Source of the DNA: Sphingobium scionense
GTDB lineage: Bacteria; Pseudomonadota; Alphaproteobacteria; Sphingomonadales; Sphingomonadaceae
Length of the DNA: 64,000 bases
Direction of reading: 5' to 3'
NCBI RefSeq assembly: GCF_014197035.1
Contig: NZ_JACIEU010000002.1
Coordinates: forward strand, 186,001 to 250,000
The notes under the pieces are model-generated. The model did not search any database and was not told the origin of the DNA. It was given only the letters and a program-made list of their open reading frames with translations. Position numbers and translations under genes: made by a program. Below are positions 9,641-17,518 of this stretch, piece after piece (positions within the stretch are counted from its first letter, which is position 1; every line of letters begins with the position of its first letter).

Positions 9641-9987
9641 CAGATGCTGTTCCCGTCTTCCATTTCTTCGCGCTCGGGGCGCGGCGAGATCATGCCGATA
9701 AAGGCATAGTGCCAATCATCGTCCTGCGGGTGGGCGAGGCGGACGGGGAAGGCCGTCACCGCGTCGAACATCCGCAGGAGATGTTCGCCCACATAGCGTG
9801 GGCCGGCCAGCAGCCGATCGACCTGCAAGCCATGATATTCGAACCCGCTATCCAGATGCACTTCCCATTCCTCATTGTCGGGGTCAGCATGGTCGCTGGT
9901 CCAGCCGGTGAGTTCGGTCGCGCCTGTGATCCGTTCGAAATCCCAGGGTTCGGTCACGAAAATGCGGACCTTGGCGGTGGCGGTCAC
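9640..9987 (-). CDS. unknown 115-residue protein between ilvB and ilvN
   Basis: 115 residues, acidic and rich in Trp, Asp and Glu, with no signal peptide or membrane segment. I do not recognise a family. It starts MTATAKVRIFV and ends EEMEDGNSI. Its ATG overlaps the ilvB stop by four bases (ATGA at 9984-9987) and its stop overlaps the ilvN ATG by one base, so it is embedded in the acetolactate synthase operon with both junctions coupled. In most bacteria ilvB and ilvN are directly adjacent. The position suggests, but does not show, a role with the AHAS holoenzyme. The single-copy frame and normal codon use argue for a real gene. Confidence 0.8.
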   Translation of the reverse strand: MTATAKVRIFVTEPWDFERITGATELTGWTSDHADPDNEEWEVHLDSGFEYHGLQVDRLLAGPRYVGEHLLRMFDAVTAFPVRLAHPQDDDWHYAFIGMISPRPEREEMEDGNSI

Positions 9988-11735
9988 ACCAGTGCCTTCG
10001 CCTCGTCCGACATCACGCCTTCGATCTGGTTGGGATCGAGCAGCATGTCGGTATGGGCCGCGCCCGACGGGATCATCGGGAAGCAGTTGGAGAGCTTCGC
10101 GACGCGGCAGTCGACGATCACGGGGCCGTCGGTTTCCAGCATCTGGCGGATGCCGGCCTCCAGTTCCTGCGGTCCTTCGATGCGGATACCGGTCCAGCCA
10201 TAGGCTTCGCCCAGCTTCACGAAGTCGGGCAGGCTGTCCGAATAGCTGTTGGAATAGCGGCTTTCATAGGTCAGTTCCTGCCACTGGCGGACCATGCCCA
10301 TATATTCATTGTTCAGGATGAAGATCTTCACCGGCAGGCGATATTGGGTCGCGGTGCCCATTTCCTGGATGTTCATCTGGATCGATGCGTCGCCGGCGAT
10401 GCAGATGCTGATGCTGTCGGGATTGCCCATCTGCGCGCCGATGGCAGCGGGGAAGCCATAGCCCATCGTGCCCAGGCCGCCCGAGGTCAGCCATTTGTTG
10501 GGGTCTTCAAAACCGAAATGCTGGGCCGCCCACATCTGGTGCTGGCCGACTTCGGTGGTGATGATGATGTCCTTGCCGGTTGCGCGGGTAGCCTTGTAGA
10601 GGTCTGCGATCGCCTTTTGCGGCATGATCTCGCTGCCGCTTTCGGGGTAGGACAGGCTCTTCTTGGCGCGCCATTCGGCGATCCGCGCCCACCAGGCCGA
10701 CAGGTCCGCCTTTTCATGGGCGCGCTGCTTCCACAGGGCGATCATGTCCTCCAGCGCGCTGCCGACATCGGCGACGACCGCGACATCGACATCGACGATC
10801 TTGTTGATCGAGCTGCGGTCGATATCGATATGCACCTTGCGGCTGTTGGGCGCGAAGGCGTCCAGCCGGCCGGTGACGCGATCGTCGAAACGCGCGCCGA
10901 TGCAGAGGATGAGGTCAGCCTGGTTCATCGCCCAATTGGCTTCATAGGTGCCGTGCATGCCCAGCATGCCGACCCACTGGTCGGAGGATGCGGGGAAGGC
11001 GCCCAGGCCCATCAGGGTCGATGTGACCGGCGCGCCGGTCATCGCCGCCAGTTCGCGCAGCAGCGCGCTGGCCTGCGGACCCGAATTGATGACGCCGCCG
11101 CCAGTGTAGAAGATCGGCCGCTCGGCCGCCGCCAGCATCTCGACCGCCGCGTCGATCGCGGTGGCATCCGCCTTGGTCTGCGGATGATAGCTGGCATGGA
11201 CCCTCAGCTCCGGCCGGGCATAGGGCGCGGTCGCGATCTGGACATTCTTGGGAATGTCGACGACGACCGGGCCGGGGCGACCGGTGGTGGCGATGTGGAA
11301 AGCCTCATGAACGACTTCGGCCAGCTTGCCGGGGGTCTTCACCAGATAATTATGCTTGGTGCAGTGGCGCGTGATGCCGACCGTGTCCGCTTCCTGGAAG
11401 GCGTCGGTGCCGATCAGCTGCGTGGGAACCTGGCCCGTGATGACGACCATCGGGATCGAATCCAGCAGCGCGTCGGTGATACCGGTGACGGCATTGGTCG
11501 CGCCCGGGCCGGACGTGACCAGGACGACGCCGGGCTTGCCGGTCGAACGGGCATAGCCCTCCGCCATGTGGGTCGCGCCCTGTTCGTGGCGCACTAGGAC
11601 ATGCTTGATCGTGGGGTGATTATAGAGCGCGTCATAGATGGGCAGCACGGCGCCGCCCGGATAGCCGAACACAACTTCGACGCCCAGATCAACCAGGCAC
11701 TCGACCAAAATGTCCGCGCCGCTCTTTTCGGCCAC
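9984..11735 (-). CDS. ilvB: acetolactate synthase catalytic (large) subunit
   Basis: 583 residues, full length. This ThDP-dependent enzyme joins two pyruvates (or pyruvate and 2-oxobutyrate) at the head of valine, leucine and isoleucine synthesis. The N-terminal ThDP-binding domain has VFGYPGGAVLPIYDAL and the catalytic Glu in VRHEQGATHMAEGYA near residue 50. The FAD-linked central domain follows, and the C-terminal ThDP/Mg motif is GDASIQMNIQEM...ILNNEYMGMV. Translation starts at GTG 11733-11735 with GAGGAG upstream. It is the first gene of ilvB-orf115-ilvN and has a candidate promoter at 11808-11836. Confidence 0.96.
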   Translation of the reverse strand: MAEKSGADILVECLVDLGVEVVFGYPGGAVLPIYDALYNHPTIKHVLVRHEQGATHMAEGYARSTGKPGVVLVTSGPGATNAVTGITDALLDSIPMVVITGQVPTQLIGTDAFQEADTVGITRHCTKHNYLVKTPGKLAEVVHEAFHIATTGRPGPVVVDIPKNVQIATAPYARPELRVHASYHPQTKADATAIDAAVEMLAAAERPIFYTGGGVINSGPQASALLRELAAMTGAPVTSTLMGLGAFPASSDQWVGMLGMHGTYEANWAMNQADLILCIGARFDDRVTGRLDAFAPNSRKVHIDIDRSSINKIVDVDVAVVADVGSALEDMIALWKQRAHEKADLSAWWARIAEWRAKKSLSYPESGSEIMPQKAIADLYKATRATGKDIIITTEVGQHQMWAAQHFGFEDPNKWLTSGGLGTMGYGFPAAIGAQMGNPDSISICIAGDASIQMNIQEMGTATQYRLPVKIFILNNEYMGMVRQWQELTYESRYSNSYSDSLPDFVKLGEAYGWTGIRIEGPQELEAGIRQMLETDGPVIVDCRVAKLSNCFPMIPSGAAHTDMLLDPNQIEGVMSDEAKALV

Positions 11736-11807
11736 GATGAAACTCCTCTTTTTTAAGATGCTGGCTCGCGGGTCTGCGCCGTCGCGCCCGCATTGGCAAG
11801 GCGCCAG

Positions 11808-11836
11808 CGTCTAGAGGACATAAAATGCGTGGTCAA
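11808..11836 (-). promoter_or_regulatory. candidate promoter for ilvB
   Basis: TTGACC (11836-11831) and TAGACG (11813-11808) are separated by 17 bases, about 70 bases before the ilvB start. The -35 is good, the -10 weak. I looked for an Ile/Val/Leu-rich leader ORF between it and ilvB and found none. Confidence 0.4.
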
Positions 11837-11839
11837 CCC

Positions 11840-12784
11840 CTATTGTTGTAATTTAATTGCTAATTCACTGGCAATTTCGGCATTAATCGGTCTGTTTTCG
11901 CGGTGCCAGTCCTGCGGCGGCTGGTTGGAGAACCAGGTATATTGCCGCTTGGCATATTGGCGCGTGGCAAGCTGGCCGCGCGCCATCATCGTGTCACGAT
12001 CGATGTCACCTTTGAGCCAGGCGGCGATTTCAGGCACGCCGATCGCCCGCATCACCGGCAGGTCGGGATTGAGATTGCGGGGCAGCAGGGCCTCCACTTC
12101 GGCGACCGCGCCCTGATCGATCATCAGCTCGAAACGCCGGTCGCAGCGTTCGATCAGCCAGTCGCGCGGCGGCAGCAGGATCATCGGGGAAAGGTTGATG
12201 CGATCGGCGATGCCGCCCTGCTTGTGCTGCTGCCATTGCTTGAGTGGTTTGCCGGTCGATCGCACCACCTCCAGCGCGCGGGCGACGCGGGTGGTGTCGG
12301 CTGGGGCGAGGCGGGCGGCGGCTTCCGGGTCTTCGACCCGCAGCGCTTCATGCGCCTGCGCCACCGGCATGTCGCGCACGGCGGCGCGGATATCGGCGTC
12401 GATGTCCGGCACCGGCGCGATGCCGTCGAGCAAGGTCCGTATATAAAGGCCGGTGCCACCGACCAGCACCGGCAGCTTGCCGGCGGCATGAGCCGCGTCG
12501 ATCTCTGCCCTGGCCTCGGCGGCCCAGCGCGCGGCGGAGCAGGCTTCCGCTCCGTCGATATGGCCGAACAGGCGATGGGGCGCGCCGCCCATTTCCTCTT
12601 GCGAGGGCCGGGCGGACAGGATCGCAAGGTCGGCATAGACCTGGCTGGCATCGGCATTGATGACGACGCCGTCGGCGATCTGGGCCAGGCGGACGGCGAG
12701 CGCGCTCTTGCCGCTGGCGGTCGGCCCGGCAATAAGCGCGACCGGTGGGCGGGATTCGCCCGGCATATGTGCGGGAGTGTTCAT
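11840..12784 (-). CDS. miaA: tRNA dimethylallyltransferase
   Basis: 314 residues. It transfers dimethylallyl to A37 of tRNAs that read UNN codons. The N-terminal P-loop is [15 protein letters not shown] near residue 15; then come the family motifs [19 protein letters not shown] and [14 protein letters not shown], and the C-terminal tRNA-contacting segment [13 protein letters not shown]. The start is ATG 12784, whose bases overlap on the opposite strand with the serB ATG (shared CATG at 12782-12785); a second ATG at 12766 has no better ribosome site. Confidence 0.95.
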   Translation of the reverse strand: MNTPAHMPGESRPPVALIAGPTASGKSALAVRLAQIADGVVINADASQVYADLAILSARPSQEEMGGAPHRLFGHIDGAEACSAARWAAEARAEIDAAHAAGKLPVLVGGTGLYIRTLLDGIAPVPDIDADIRAAVRDMPVAQAHEALRVEDPEAAARLAPADTTRVARALEVVRSTGKPLKQWQQHKQGGIADRINLSPMILLPPRDWLIERCDRRFELMIDQGAVAEVEALLPRNLNPDLPVMRAIGVPEIAAWLKGDIDRDTMMARGQLATRQYAKRQYTWFSNQPPQDWHRENRPINAEIASELAIKLQQ

Positions 12785-13661
12785 GTTCGTCGCGACCTTA
12801 GTGGCAGTTGAGACCCTGAAACAGGCGGATATTGCCGAAGCGGCCGGACGGCTGGCCTCTGCCGGCTGCGCTCCGGTCGATAGCGTCTGGCTGGACGAGG
12901 GCAAGGCGGCCGATATTTTCTTCGGCAGCGATCCCGTTACCGCCCGCGCAGCGCTGACCGACATTGGCGATCGGGTCGACGTGATCGTGCAGATGGCGGC
13001 GGGCCGCGAGAAGAAGCTGCTGATCGCCGACATGGATTCGACCATGATCACCGTCGAGTGCATCGACGAGCTGGCCGACTATGCCGGGATCAAGCCGCAG
13101 ATTGCCGAGATCACCGAACGGGCGATGCGCGGCGAACTGGATTTCGAAGGCGCGCTGCACGGCCGCGTCGCCCTGTTGAAAGGCTTGCCCGACAGCGCGA
13201 TCGACCAGTGCCGCGAGGAGCGGGTGGTGATCATGGGCGGCGCCCGCGAACTGGTGCGTACGATGAAGGCGCGCGGCGCGCGCACCTTGCTGGTTTCTGG
13301 CGGCTTCACTCGCTTCACCGGGCCGGTCGCGGCAGAAATCGGCTTCGACGTCCATGTCGCCAATGTGCTGGAAATTGCCGACGGCGCGCTGCTCGGCACC
13401 GTTACCGTGCCGATCGTCGATGCCGCGCGCAAGCGCACCGAACTGGAGGCCGCGATCGACGGCGGGATCGACCGTGGGCTGACGCTGGCGGTGGGCGACG
13501 GCGCCAATGACATTCCGATGATCGAAGCGGCGGGGCTGGGCGTCGCCTATCATGCCAAGCCCAAGACCCGCGAAGCGGCGGCGGCCGAGATCGTCCATGG
13601 CGACCTGTCGGTGCTGCTCTATGCGCAGGGCATCGCTTCGGCCGACTGGGTCCGCGACTAA
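12783..13661 (+). CDS. serB: phosphoserine phosphatase
   Basis: 292 residues. The last step of serine synthesis, hydrolysing O-phosphoserine. The HAD catalytic motif I is IADMDSTMI near residue 81 (Asp 83 nucleophile, Asp 85 acid/base), followed by [11 protein letters not shown]. The later HAD motifs are [12 protein letters not shown] (Ser) and [11 protein letters not shown] (Mg2+ Asp pair). The ~75-residue N-terminal part is ACT-like as in other long SerB proteins. GGGAG lies 5-9 bases before the ATG, inside miaA. The gene is divergent from miaA with overlapping start codons, so its promoter must lie inside miaA. Confidence 0.95.
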   Translation: MFVATLVAVETLKQADIAEAAGRLASAGCAPVDSVWLDEGKAADIFFGSDPVTARAALTDIGDRVDVIVQMAAGREKKLLIADMDSTMITVECIDELADYAGIKPQIAEITERAMRGELDFEGALHGRVALLKGLPDSAIDQCREERVVIMGGARELVRTMKARGARTLLVSGGFTRFTGPVAAEIGFDVHVANVLEIADGALLGTVTVPIVDAARKRTELEAAIDGGIDRGLTLAVGDGANDIPMIEAAGLGVAYHAKPKTREAAAAEIVHGDLSVLLYAQGIASADWVRD

Positions 13662-13821
13662 TCCCATATGCTTAACGGCTGGGCGTGCTTGGGGCACGTC
13701 CTGCCGTCATTGCACAAGGGTAATGGATTCCATTTCGCCCCTGAACCGTTGTCCCCGCACTGCATCCCGGCAGTGGGTCCAATTGGCGTTGCGACAGGAT
13801 CGTGGCGCACAGGGAGATGAT

Positions 13822-14079
13822 ATGAAAATCCAGACAATGGCGCTGGTCGCCGGTAGCTTGCTGGCGCTGAGCGCCTGCTCGAAAAATGATGCGCCGGTGA
13901 CCAGCGCGCCGCCGCTCGGGCCGGGCGCGATTGCCGGCACGGTGGCCGCAGACCGCAATGGCGATGGCTATGTCGACGGCTATTACACGTCGGACGGCAT
14001 CTATCACCCGGTCCAGGGACCGCCCTGTCCGCCGCCCCCGCCGCCGCCGGCACCGCCCCGTTCCGGAGAACGCGGCTGA
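13822..14079 (+). CDS. small lipoprotein with proline-rich tail
   Basis: 85 residues. A lipoprotein signal peptide is clear: MKIQTMALVAGSLLALSAC with lipobox LSAC, so the mature protein begins at a lipidated Cys. A short acidic repeat DRNGDGYVDGYY resembles an EF-hand-type or thrombospondin-type calcium loop. The C-terminus is almost all proline (nine in a row from residue 72). AGGGAGA precedes the ATG at 13822. It lies directly before the L,D-transpeptidase gene and probably shares its transcript. The function is unknown; an envelope role is likely. Confidence 0.75.
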   Translation: MKIQTMALVAGSLLALSACSKNDAPVTSAPPLGPGAIAGTVAADRNGDGYVDGYYTSDGIYHPVQGPPCPPPPPPPAPPRSGERG

Positions 14080-14147
14080 GCAATCTTTCTTTCCGGGCGC
14101 GGCATTTCCGCCGCGCCCCCCGACATGCTGCTTCCCTGATCCTCGCC

Positions 14148-15641
14148 ATGCTGATCGCCGGTTCCGTGCCGGGGATGGCGGCTGCGCAGCCGGTCGCCAG
14201 CGATACGGCGGCGCGATCCAGCGTGGCCGCCGAAATCCGGGCGGCGGCCAGCGGCAAGTTGCGCGATTTCTATGGCACGCGCGGCTATTGGCCGCTGTGG
14301 AGCGAGAAGGGCAAGGTCCGGGCCGAACCGGCGCAAGCTCTGCTGGCGCTGCTCGACAGTGCCGATCAGGACGGGCTGCGGTCGCGCGACTATGATGCCA
14401 GGGGATTGTTGCGGGCGATCAAGGAGGCTGATGCTTCGGGCGACCCCAAGGCGCTGGCGCGGGTCGATGTCGCCCTGTCGAAAGCGCTGGCCACTTATGT
14501 CGCCGATGTCCGCCGCCCATCGAAGGCGGTGAAGATGCGCTATCTCGACCCCGAGGTGGAGCCGCAGGCGCCCGATGCGGCCGAGGTGCTGCGCGCGGCG
14601 GCGGTGGCGCCGTCGCTGGCGACCTATGTCGAGAAGGCGGGCTGGATGAGCCCGACCTACATGAAGTTGCGCGCGGCGAGTGGCGCCTATGAGAAGCGCT
14701 GGGGTGGTCTGCCGGCGGTGATTGTGCCGACCGACGTCAAGCTGCGGCCGGGCGGATCGAGCGGCGAGATCGCGATCCTGCGGCATCGGCTGGGGCTGCC
14801 CGACGGGGTCGATTATGACAAGGCGCTGGCGGCAAAGGTCAAGCTGTTCCAGGCCGATCACGGGCTGGATGCCGACGGCATTGCCGGCGCGCAGACGATC
14901 GAGGCGCTCAATCGTGGTCCAGGCTATTATGGCCGGATATTGACGCTCAATCTGGAGCGGGCGCGGCTGTTGCCCGGTCCATGGGTGCGCCATGTCGAGG
15001 TCGATGCGGCATCGGCGCGGCTCTATTATTATAGCGGCGGCGAACTGGACGGATCGATGAAGGTCGTGGCTGGTGCGAAGGAAAGCCAGACGCCGATGAT
15101 GGCGGGCATGATCCGCTATGCGACGCTCAATCCCTATTGGAACATCCCGCCCGACCTGGTCGAGCGCAAGGTGGCTCCCAAGATCCTGGACGGGGCGACG
15201 CTCAGGAAGATGCGCTATGAGGCGTTGAACGACTGGACCGCCGACGCGCAGACGCTCAGCCAGAGCGAGATCGACTGGCAGGCGGTGGCAGCGGGGCAGC
15301 GCGAATTGCGCGTGCGCCAGTTGCCCGGCGGCAATAATGCGATGGGGAAGATCAAGTTCATGTTCCCAAATGACCTGGGCATCTATCTGCACGACACCCC
15401 CGACCGGGGCCTGTTCGCCAAGCCGGTACGCCATTTCAGCAATGGCTGCGTCCGGCTGGAGGATGCGCAGCGGCTCGGGCGCTGGTTCTTCGGCAAGACG
15501 CCGACGGCCGACAGCGATGCGCCCGAACAATATGTGCCGCTGCCCCGGCCAGTGCCGGTCTATCTCACCTATCTGACGGCGGTGCCGACGGCGGACGGGG
15601 TGCAGTTCCTGCCCGACGATTACGGACGGGACGGGGAGTAG
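14148..15641 (+). CDS. L,D-transpeptidase (YcbB/LdtD-like)
   Basis: At least 497 residues. The order of parts is: export signal, an N-terminal scaffold region, a peptidoglycan-binding helix bundle (LRHRLGLPDGVDYD... DGIAGAQTIEALN, around 205-265), then the YkuD catalytic domain with the active-site motif HFSNGCVRLEDA near the C-terminus (nucleophile Cys). It makes 3-3 crosslinks in murein or attaches lipoproteins. The first ATG is 14148, but that start has no ribosome site and a signal peptide without basic residues. An in-frame CTG at 14076 overlaps the previous stop (CTGA), has GGAGAA five bases before it, and adds 24 residues containing RRAPRH. I think 14076 is the more likely true start. 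Confidence 0.88.
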   Translation: MLIAGSVPGMAAAQPVASDTAARSSVAAEIRAAASGKLRDFYGTRGYWPLWSEKGKVRAEPAQALLALLDSADQDGLRSRDYDARGLLRAIKEADASGDPKALARVDVALSKALATYVADVRRPSKAVKMRYLDPEVEPQAPDAAEVLRAAAVAPSLATYVEKAGWMSPTYMKLRAASGAYEKRWGGLPAVIVPTDVKLRPGGSSGEIAILRHRLGLPDGVDYDKALAAKVKLFQADHGLDADGIAGAQTIEALNRGPGYYGRILTLNLERARLLPGPWVRHVEVDAASARLYYYSGGELDGSMKVVAGAKESQTPMMAGMIRYATLNPYWNIPPDLVERKVAPKILDGATLRKMRYEALNDWTADAQTLSQSEIDWQAVAAGQRELRVRQLPGGNNAMGKIKFMFPNDLGIYLHDTPDRGLFAKPVRHFSNGCVRLEDAQRLGRWFFGKTPTADSDAPEQYVPLPRPVPVYLTYLTAVPTADGVQFLPDDYGRDGE

Positions 15642-15661
15642 CCTCCCCGTCCTGCCGATTT

Positions 15662-15716
15662 AGTGGATGCCGGCCAGCATCCGCGCTGTTGGATCAGTGG
15701 ATGCCTGCCAGCATCC
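15662..15716. repeat. imperfect duplication of the 3' end of the Grx-MauE gene
   Basis: AGTGGATGCC-GCCAGCATCC occurs at 15662-15682 and 15696-15716 (20 of 21 bases equal, offset 34). The second copy holds the last codons and stop of the minus-strand fusion gene; the first copy repeats them with its own TAA just downstream. A remnant of a small local duplication. Confidence 0.6.
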
Positions 15717-16458
15717 ACAGGGCCATGGCGACCATCATGACATTCTCGGTCAGCGAGACAAAGCCGAGTGGCACGTTGCTGCTGCCGCCGACGCAGGCGC
15801 ATTTGAGTTCGCGCTTCTCGATATAGACCGCCTTGAACACCGATATCGCGCCGATGCCGCCGATGAACAGGGCGACCGGGATCGACAGCCAGGGGGCAAG
15901 GCCGGTCAGCATCAGCGCGCCCGCGCCCAGTTCCAGGAAGGGATAGACACGGCCATAGGGAATGACGCGGCGGGCGAGCAGGTCGTAGTTCAGGAACATG
16001 GTCGCGAACCGCTCCACATCCTGCAGCTTCAGCATGGCGAGCAGCATCATGGCGATGGCGATGAACCGCTCCAGCGCCAGCAGGCCGACCAGTGGTGCCA
16101 AGGTCAGCCAGTTGATCGCCAGTGCCATCAAGGCGGCGACGGCGAAGACGGCCAGCACCGGCACATAGCTGGTCGCGCCGGGCACAGGCACCTTGAGGCC
16201 CAGGAAGCGGCGCAGATCGTCATGGCCGCCGATCCGCCGGCCATCGATGAAGATTTGCGGCGTCGTCTTGACCTCATGCTGCGCCTTGAAGGCGTCGGTC
16301 TCGGCCCGGCTGGCGAGGGCATAGTCCTCGACCTGATAGCCATGGCGGCGCAGCAGCCAGCGCGCTTTGAGGCCATAGGGACAGACATGGCCGGGCATCA
16401 CCATGCGATAAAGTTGGGCCGTCTTTTCCGCGCCCGAATTTTCCGAGGCTGTGGGCAT
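15694..16458 (-). CDS. glutaredoxin-MauE/DoxX fusion membrane protein
   Basis: 254 residues in two parts. Residues ~15-88 are a glutaredoxin-like domain with HVCPYG (Cys 26, the second position Gly, so monothiol) and the cis-Pro/glutathione motif TPQIFIDGRRIGGHDDL. Residues ~97-254 are a four-helix MauE/DoxX-type membrane domain ending with a CAC pair (Cys 220, 222), as in proteins that handle disulphides across the inner membrane. The fusion suggests that electrons pass between cytosolic glutathione and a membrane thiol pair; this is inference. AAGGATG precedes ATG 16458. It is divergent from a MerR regulator whose probable operator lies in its promoter. Confidence 0.8.
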   Translation of the reverse strand: MPTASENSGAEKTAQLYRMVMPGHVCPYGLKARWLLRRHGYQVEDYALASRAETDAFKAQHEVKTTPQIFIDGRRIGGHDDLRRFLGLKVPVPGATSYVPVLAVFAVAALMALAINWLTLAPLVGLLALERFIAIAMMLLAMLKLQDVERFATMFLNYDLLARRVIPYGRVYPFLELGAGALMLTGLAPWLSIPVALFIGGIGAISVFKAVYIEKRELKCACVGGSSNVPLGFVSLTENVMMVAMALWMLAGIH

Positions 16459-16500
16459 TGCATCATCCTTTGTCAGGCTTGTTTCTGGTGCGATGCCCCG

Positions 16501-16532
16501 CATATAGGGTCTGTACCATGGTACGGAGTCAA
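16501..16532 (-). promoter_or_regulatory. MerR-type promoter/operator for the Grx-MauE gene
   Basis: Reading leftwards, TTGACT (16532-16527) and TATATG (16506-16501) are separated by 20 bases, and the spacer carries the perfect 12-bp palindrome GTACCATGGTAC (16513-16524). A long spacer with a central dyad is the hallmark of promoters that MerR-family proteins twist into an active shape. It points at the fusion gene and lies just before merR. Confidence 0.75.
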
Positions 16533-16541
16533 GGCATGAGC

Positions 16542-16943
16542 ATGACAATTTCCGCACTGGCCCGCGCGGGCGATGTCGGGGTGGAGACGGTGCGCTTCTA
16601 CCAGCGGCGCGGCCTGCTGGATGCGCCCGATCGGCCGGAGGGCAGTGTGCGCCGCTATGGCGAGGGCGATATCCGCCGACTGCGCTTCATTCGGTCGGCG
16701 CAGGCGGCGGGCTTTACGCTGGAACAGATTGGCGAGCTGCTGCAACTCGATGCCGGGCAGGATCGCAAGCGGGCGCGTGAACTGGCGGCCGATCGGATCG
16801 CGGCGCTGGATTTGAAGATCGCTGAACTGGAGGCGGCGCGGGCGGCGCTGACGCGGCTGGCCCGGCAATGCCATGCCTCCGATGAGGGGCCGTGCCCGAT
16901 CATCGCGGCGTTCGAGGACGGCGCTCAGACGTCCTGCGTCTGA
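16542..16943 (+). CDS. MerR family transcriptional regulator
   Basis: 133 residues. The N-terminal winged helix is ISALARAGDVGVETVRFYQRRGLL; a long dimerisation helix follows (about 75-108), then a metal-loop-like end with Cys 110, His 111, Cys 118 and Cys 132 in ARQCHASDEGPCPIIAAF. This end aligns closely with the Hg-binding end of Tn501 MerR (CHAR...CPLIASL), but the third ligand, MerR Cys 82, falls on a basic residue near 75-76. So it probably does not sense Hg(II) in the classical way. Start 16542 has AAGG seven bases upstream; an ATG at 16536 is also in frame. It probably controls the divergent Grx-MauE gene. Confidence 0.85.
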   Translation: MTISALARAGDVGVETVRFYQRRGLLDAPDRPEGSVRRYGEGDIRRLRFIRSAQAAGFTLEQIGELLQLDAGQDRKRARELAADRIAALDLKIAELEAARAALTRLARQCHASDEGPCPIIAAFEDGAQTSCV

Positions 16944-17089
16944 TCGTCCTGCTTCTGCGCCATCTGCCGGCGCGACATTTCCCGACGCACCGAATAGCCG
17001 GTGGGATCGCGGCGAAAATGGTCGCGCATCATGCGCCGCTGTTCGCTGATGATGTGCCAGATATCTTCCGGACTCTTGCCTTCGGTCAT
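16925..17089 (-). CDS. small basic unknown protein (54 residues)
   Basis: ATG at 17089 to TGA at 16925-16927 gives 54 residues starting MTEGKSPEDIWHII, with many Arg, Gln and Met (EQRRMMRDHFRR, RREMSRRQMAQKQ). It is predicted to be mostly helical and cytosolic, with no membrane segment. The frame overlaps the 3' end of merR by 19 bases in convergent orientation. I do not recognise a family. Its composition and open frame are convincing for a small gene, but there is no external support. Confidence 0.55.
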   Translation of the reverse strand: MTEGKSPEDIWHIISEQRRMMRDHFRRDPTGYSVRREMSRRQMAQKQDDQTQDV

Positions 17090-17380
17090 TGATCCGTCCG
17101 CCCTTTTCCGTTCGACTGCAGGGCAGGGAATATCGCTTTCGCAACGATCAATCCGTGAGCGCGATCACGTAAACGGCGCTTTAACGCTGTTGCTTCAGAT
17201 ATATGCAACGCGGGCGGCGCGAGTGTGATCGGGTAAATGTTGGAAATCGCGCGCTTAACTTCGCATATTTCCCGCACATTCTGACATTATGTTGCGTCCG
17301 CCTGATCCTATCGGAAAGCGATGCAAGAGGCTGTGGGGATGATAGCGCGCGGGCGCGCTGTAGGACAGGACGGGGCTGTC

Positions 17381-17454
17381 TGGAGCGGGTGAGGGGAATC
17401 GAACCCCCGTCGTCAGCTTGGGAAGCTGCTGCTCTACCATTGAGCTACACCCGC
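17381..17454 (-). tRNA. tRNA-Gly(CCC)
   Basis: 74 bases including an encoded CCA. Acceptor GCGGGTG (17454-17448) pairs with CACCCGC; the D arm is GCTC/GAGC; the anticodon loop TTCCCAA gives anticodon CCC (reads GGG); the T arm has GGTTCGATT. No integrase or duplicated 3' end nearby, so there is no sign of an integrated element. Confidence 0.95.
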
Positions 17455-17518
17455 GTCGCGACCGGCCATGGCATGGCCATGGCGCGTGGTCAACGGGGCT
17501 TGATGGGCGCGCGCGAAA

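Noticed and set aside
11736..11830. Ile/Val/Leu-rich leader peptide before ilvB
   Set aside because: The only short frame with a start there is Arg-rich and has no branched-chain codon run; no alternative stem pair as in leuA.
13723..13821. In-frame upstream ATG extending the lipoprotein at 13822
   Set aside because: Would bury the lipoprotein signal; AGGGAGA and the signal peptide mark 13822 as the start.
17344..17359. GC hairpin AGCGCGCGGGCGCGCT as terminator after tRNA-Gly
   Set aside because: The stem is possible but no T run follows on the minus strand.
17381..17454. tRNA-Gly as integration site of a mobile element
   Set aside because: No integrase, no repeated tRNA 3' end and core genes on both sides.
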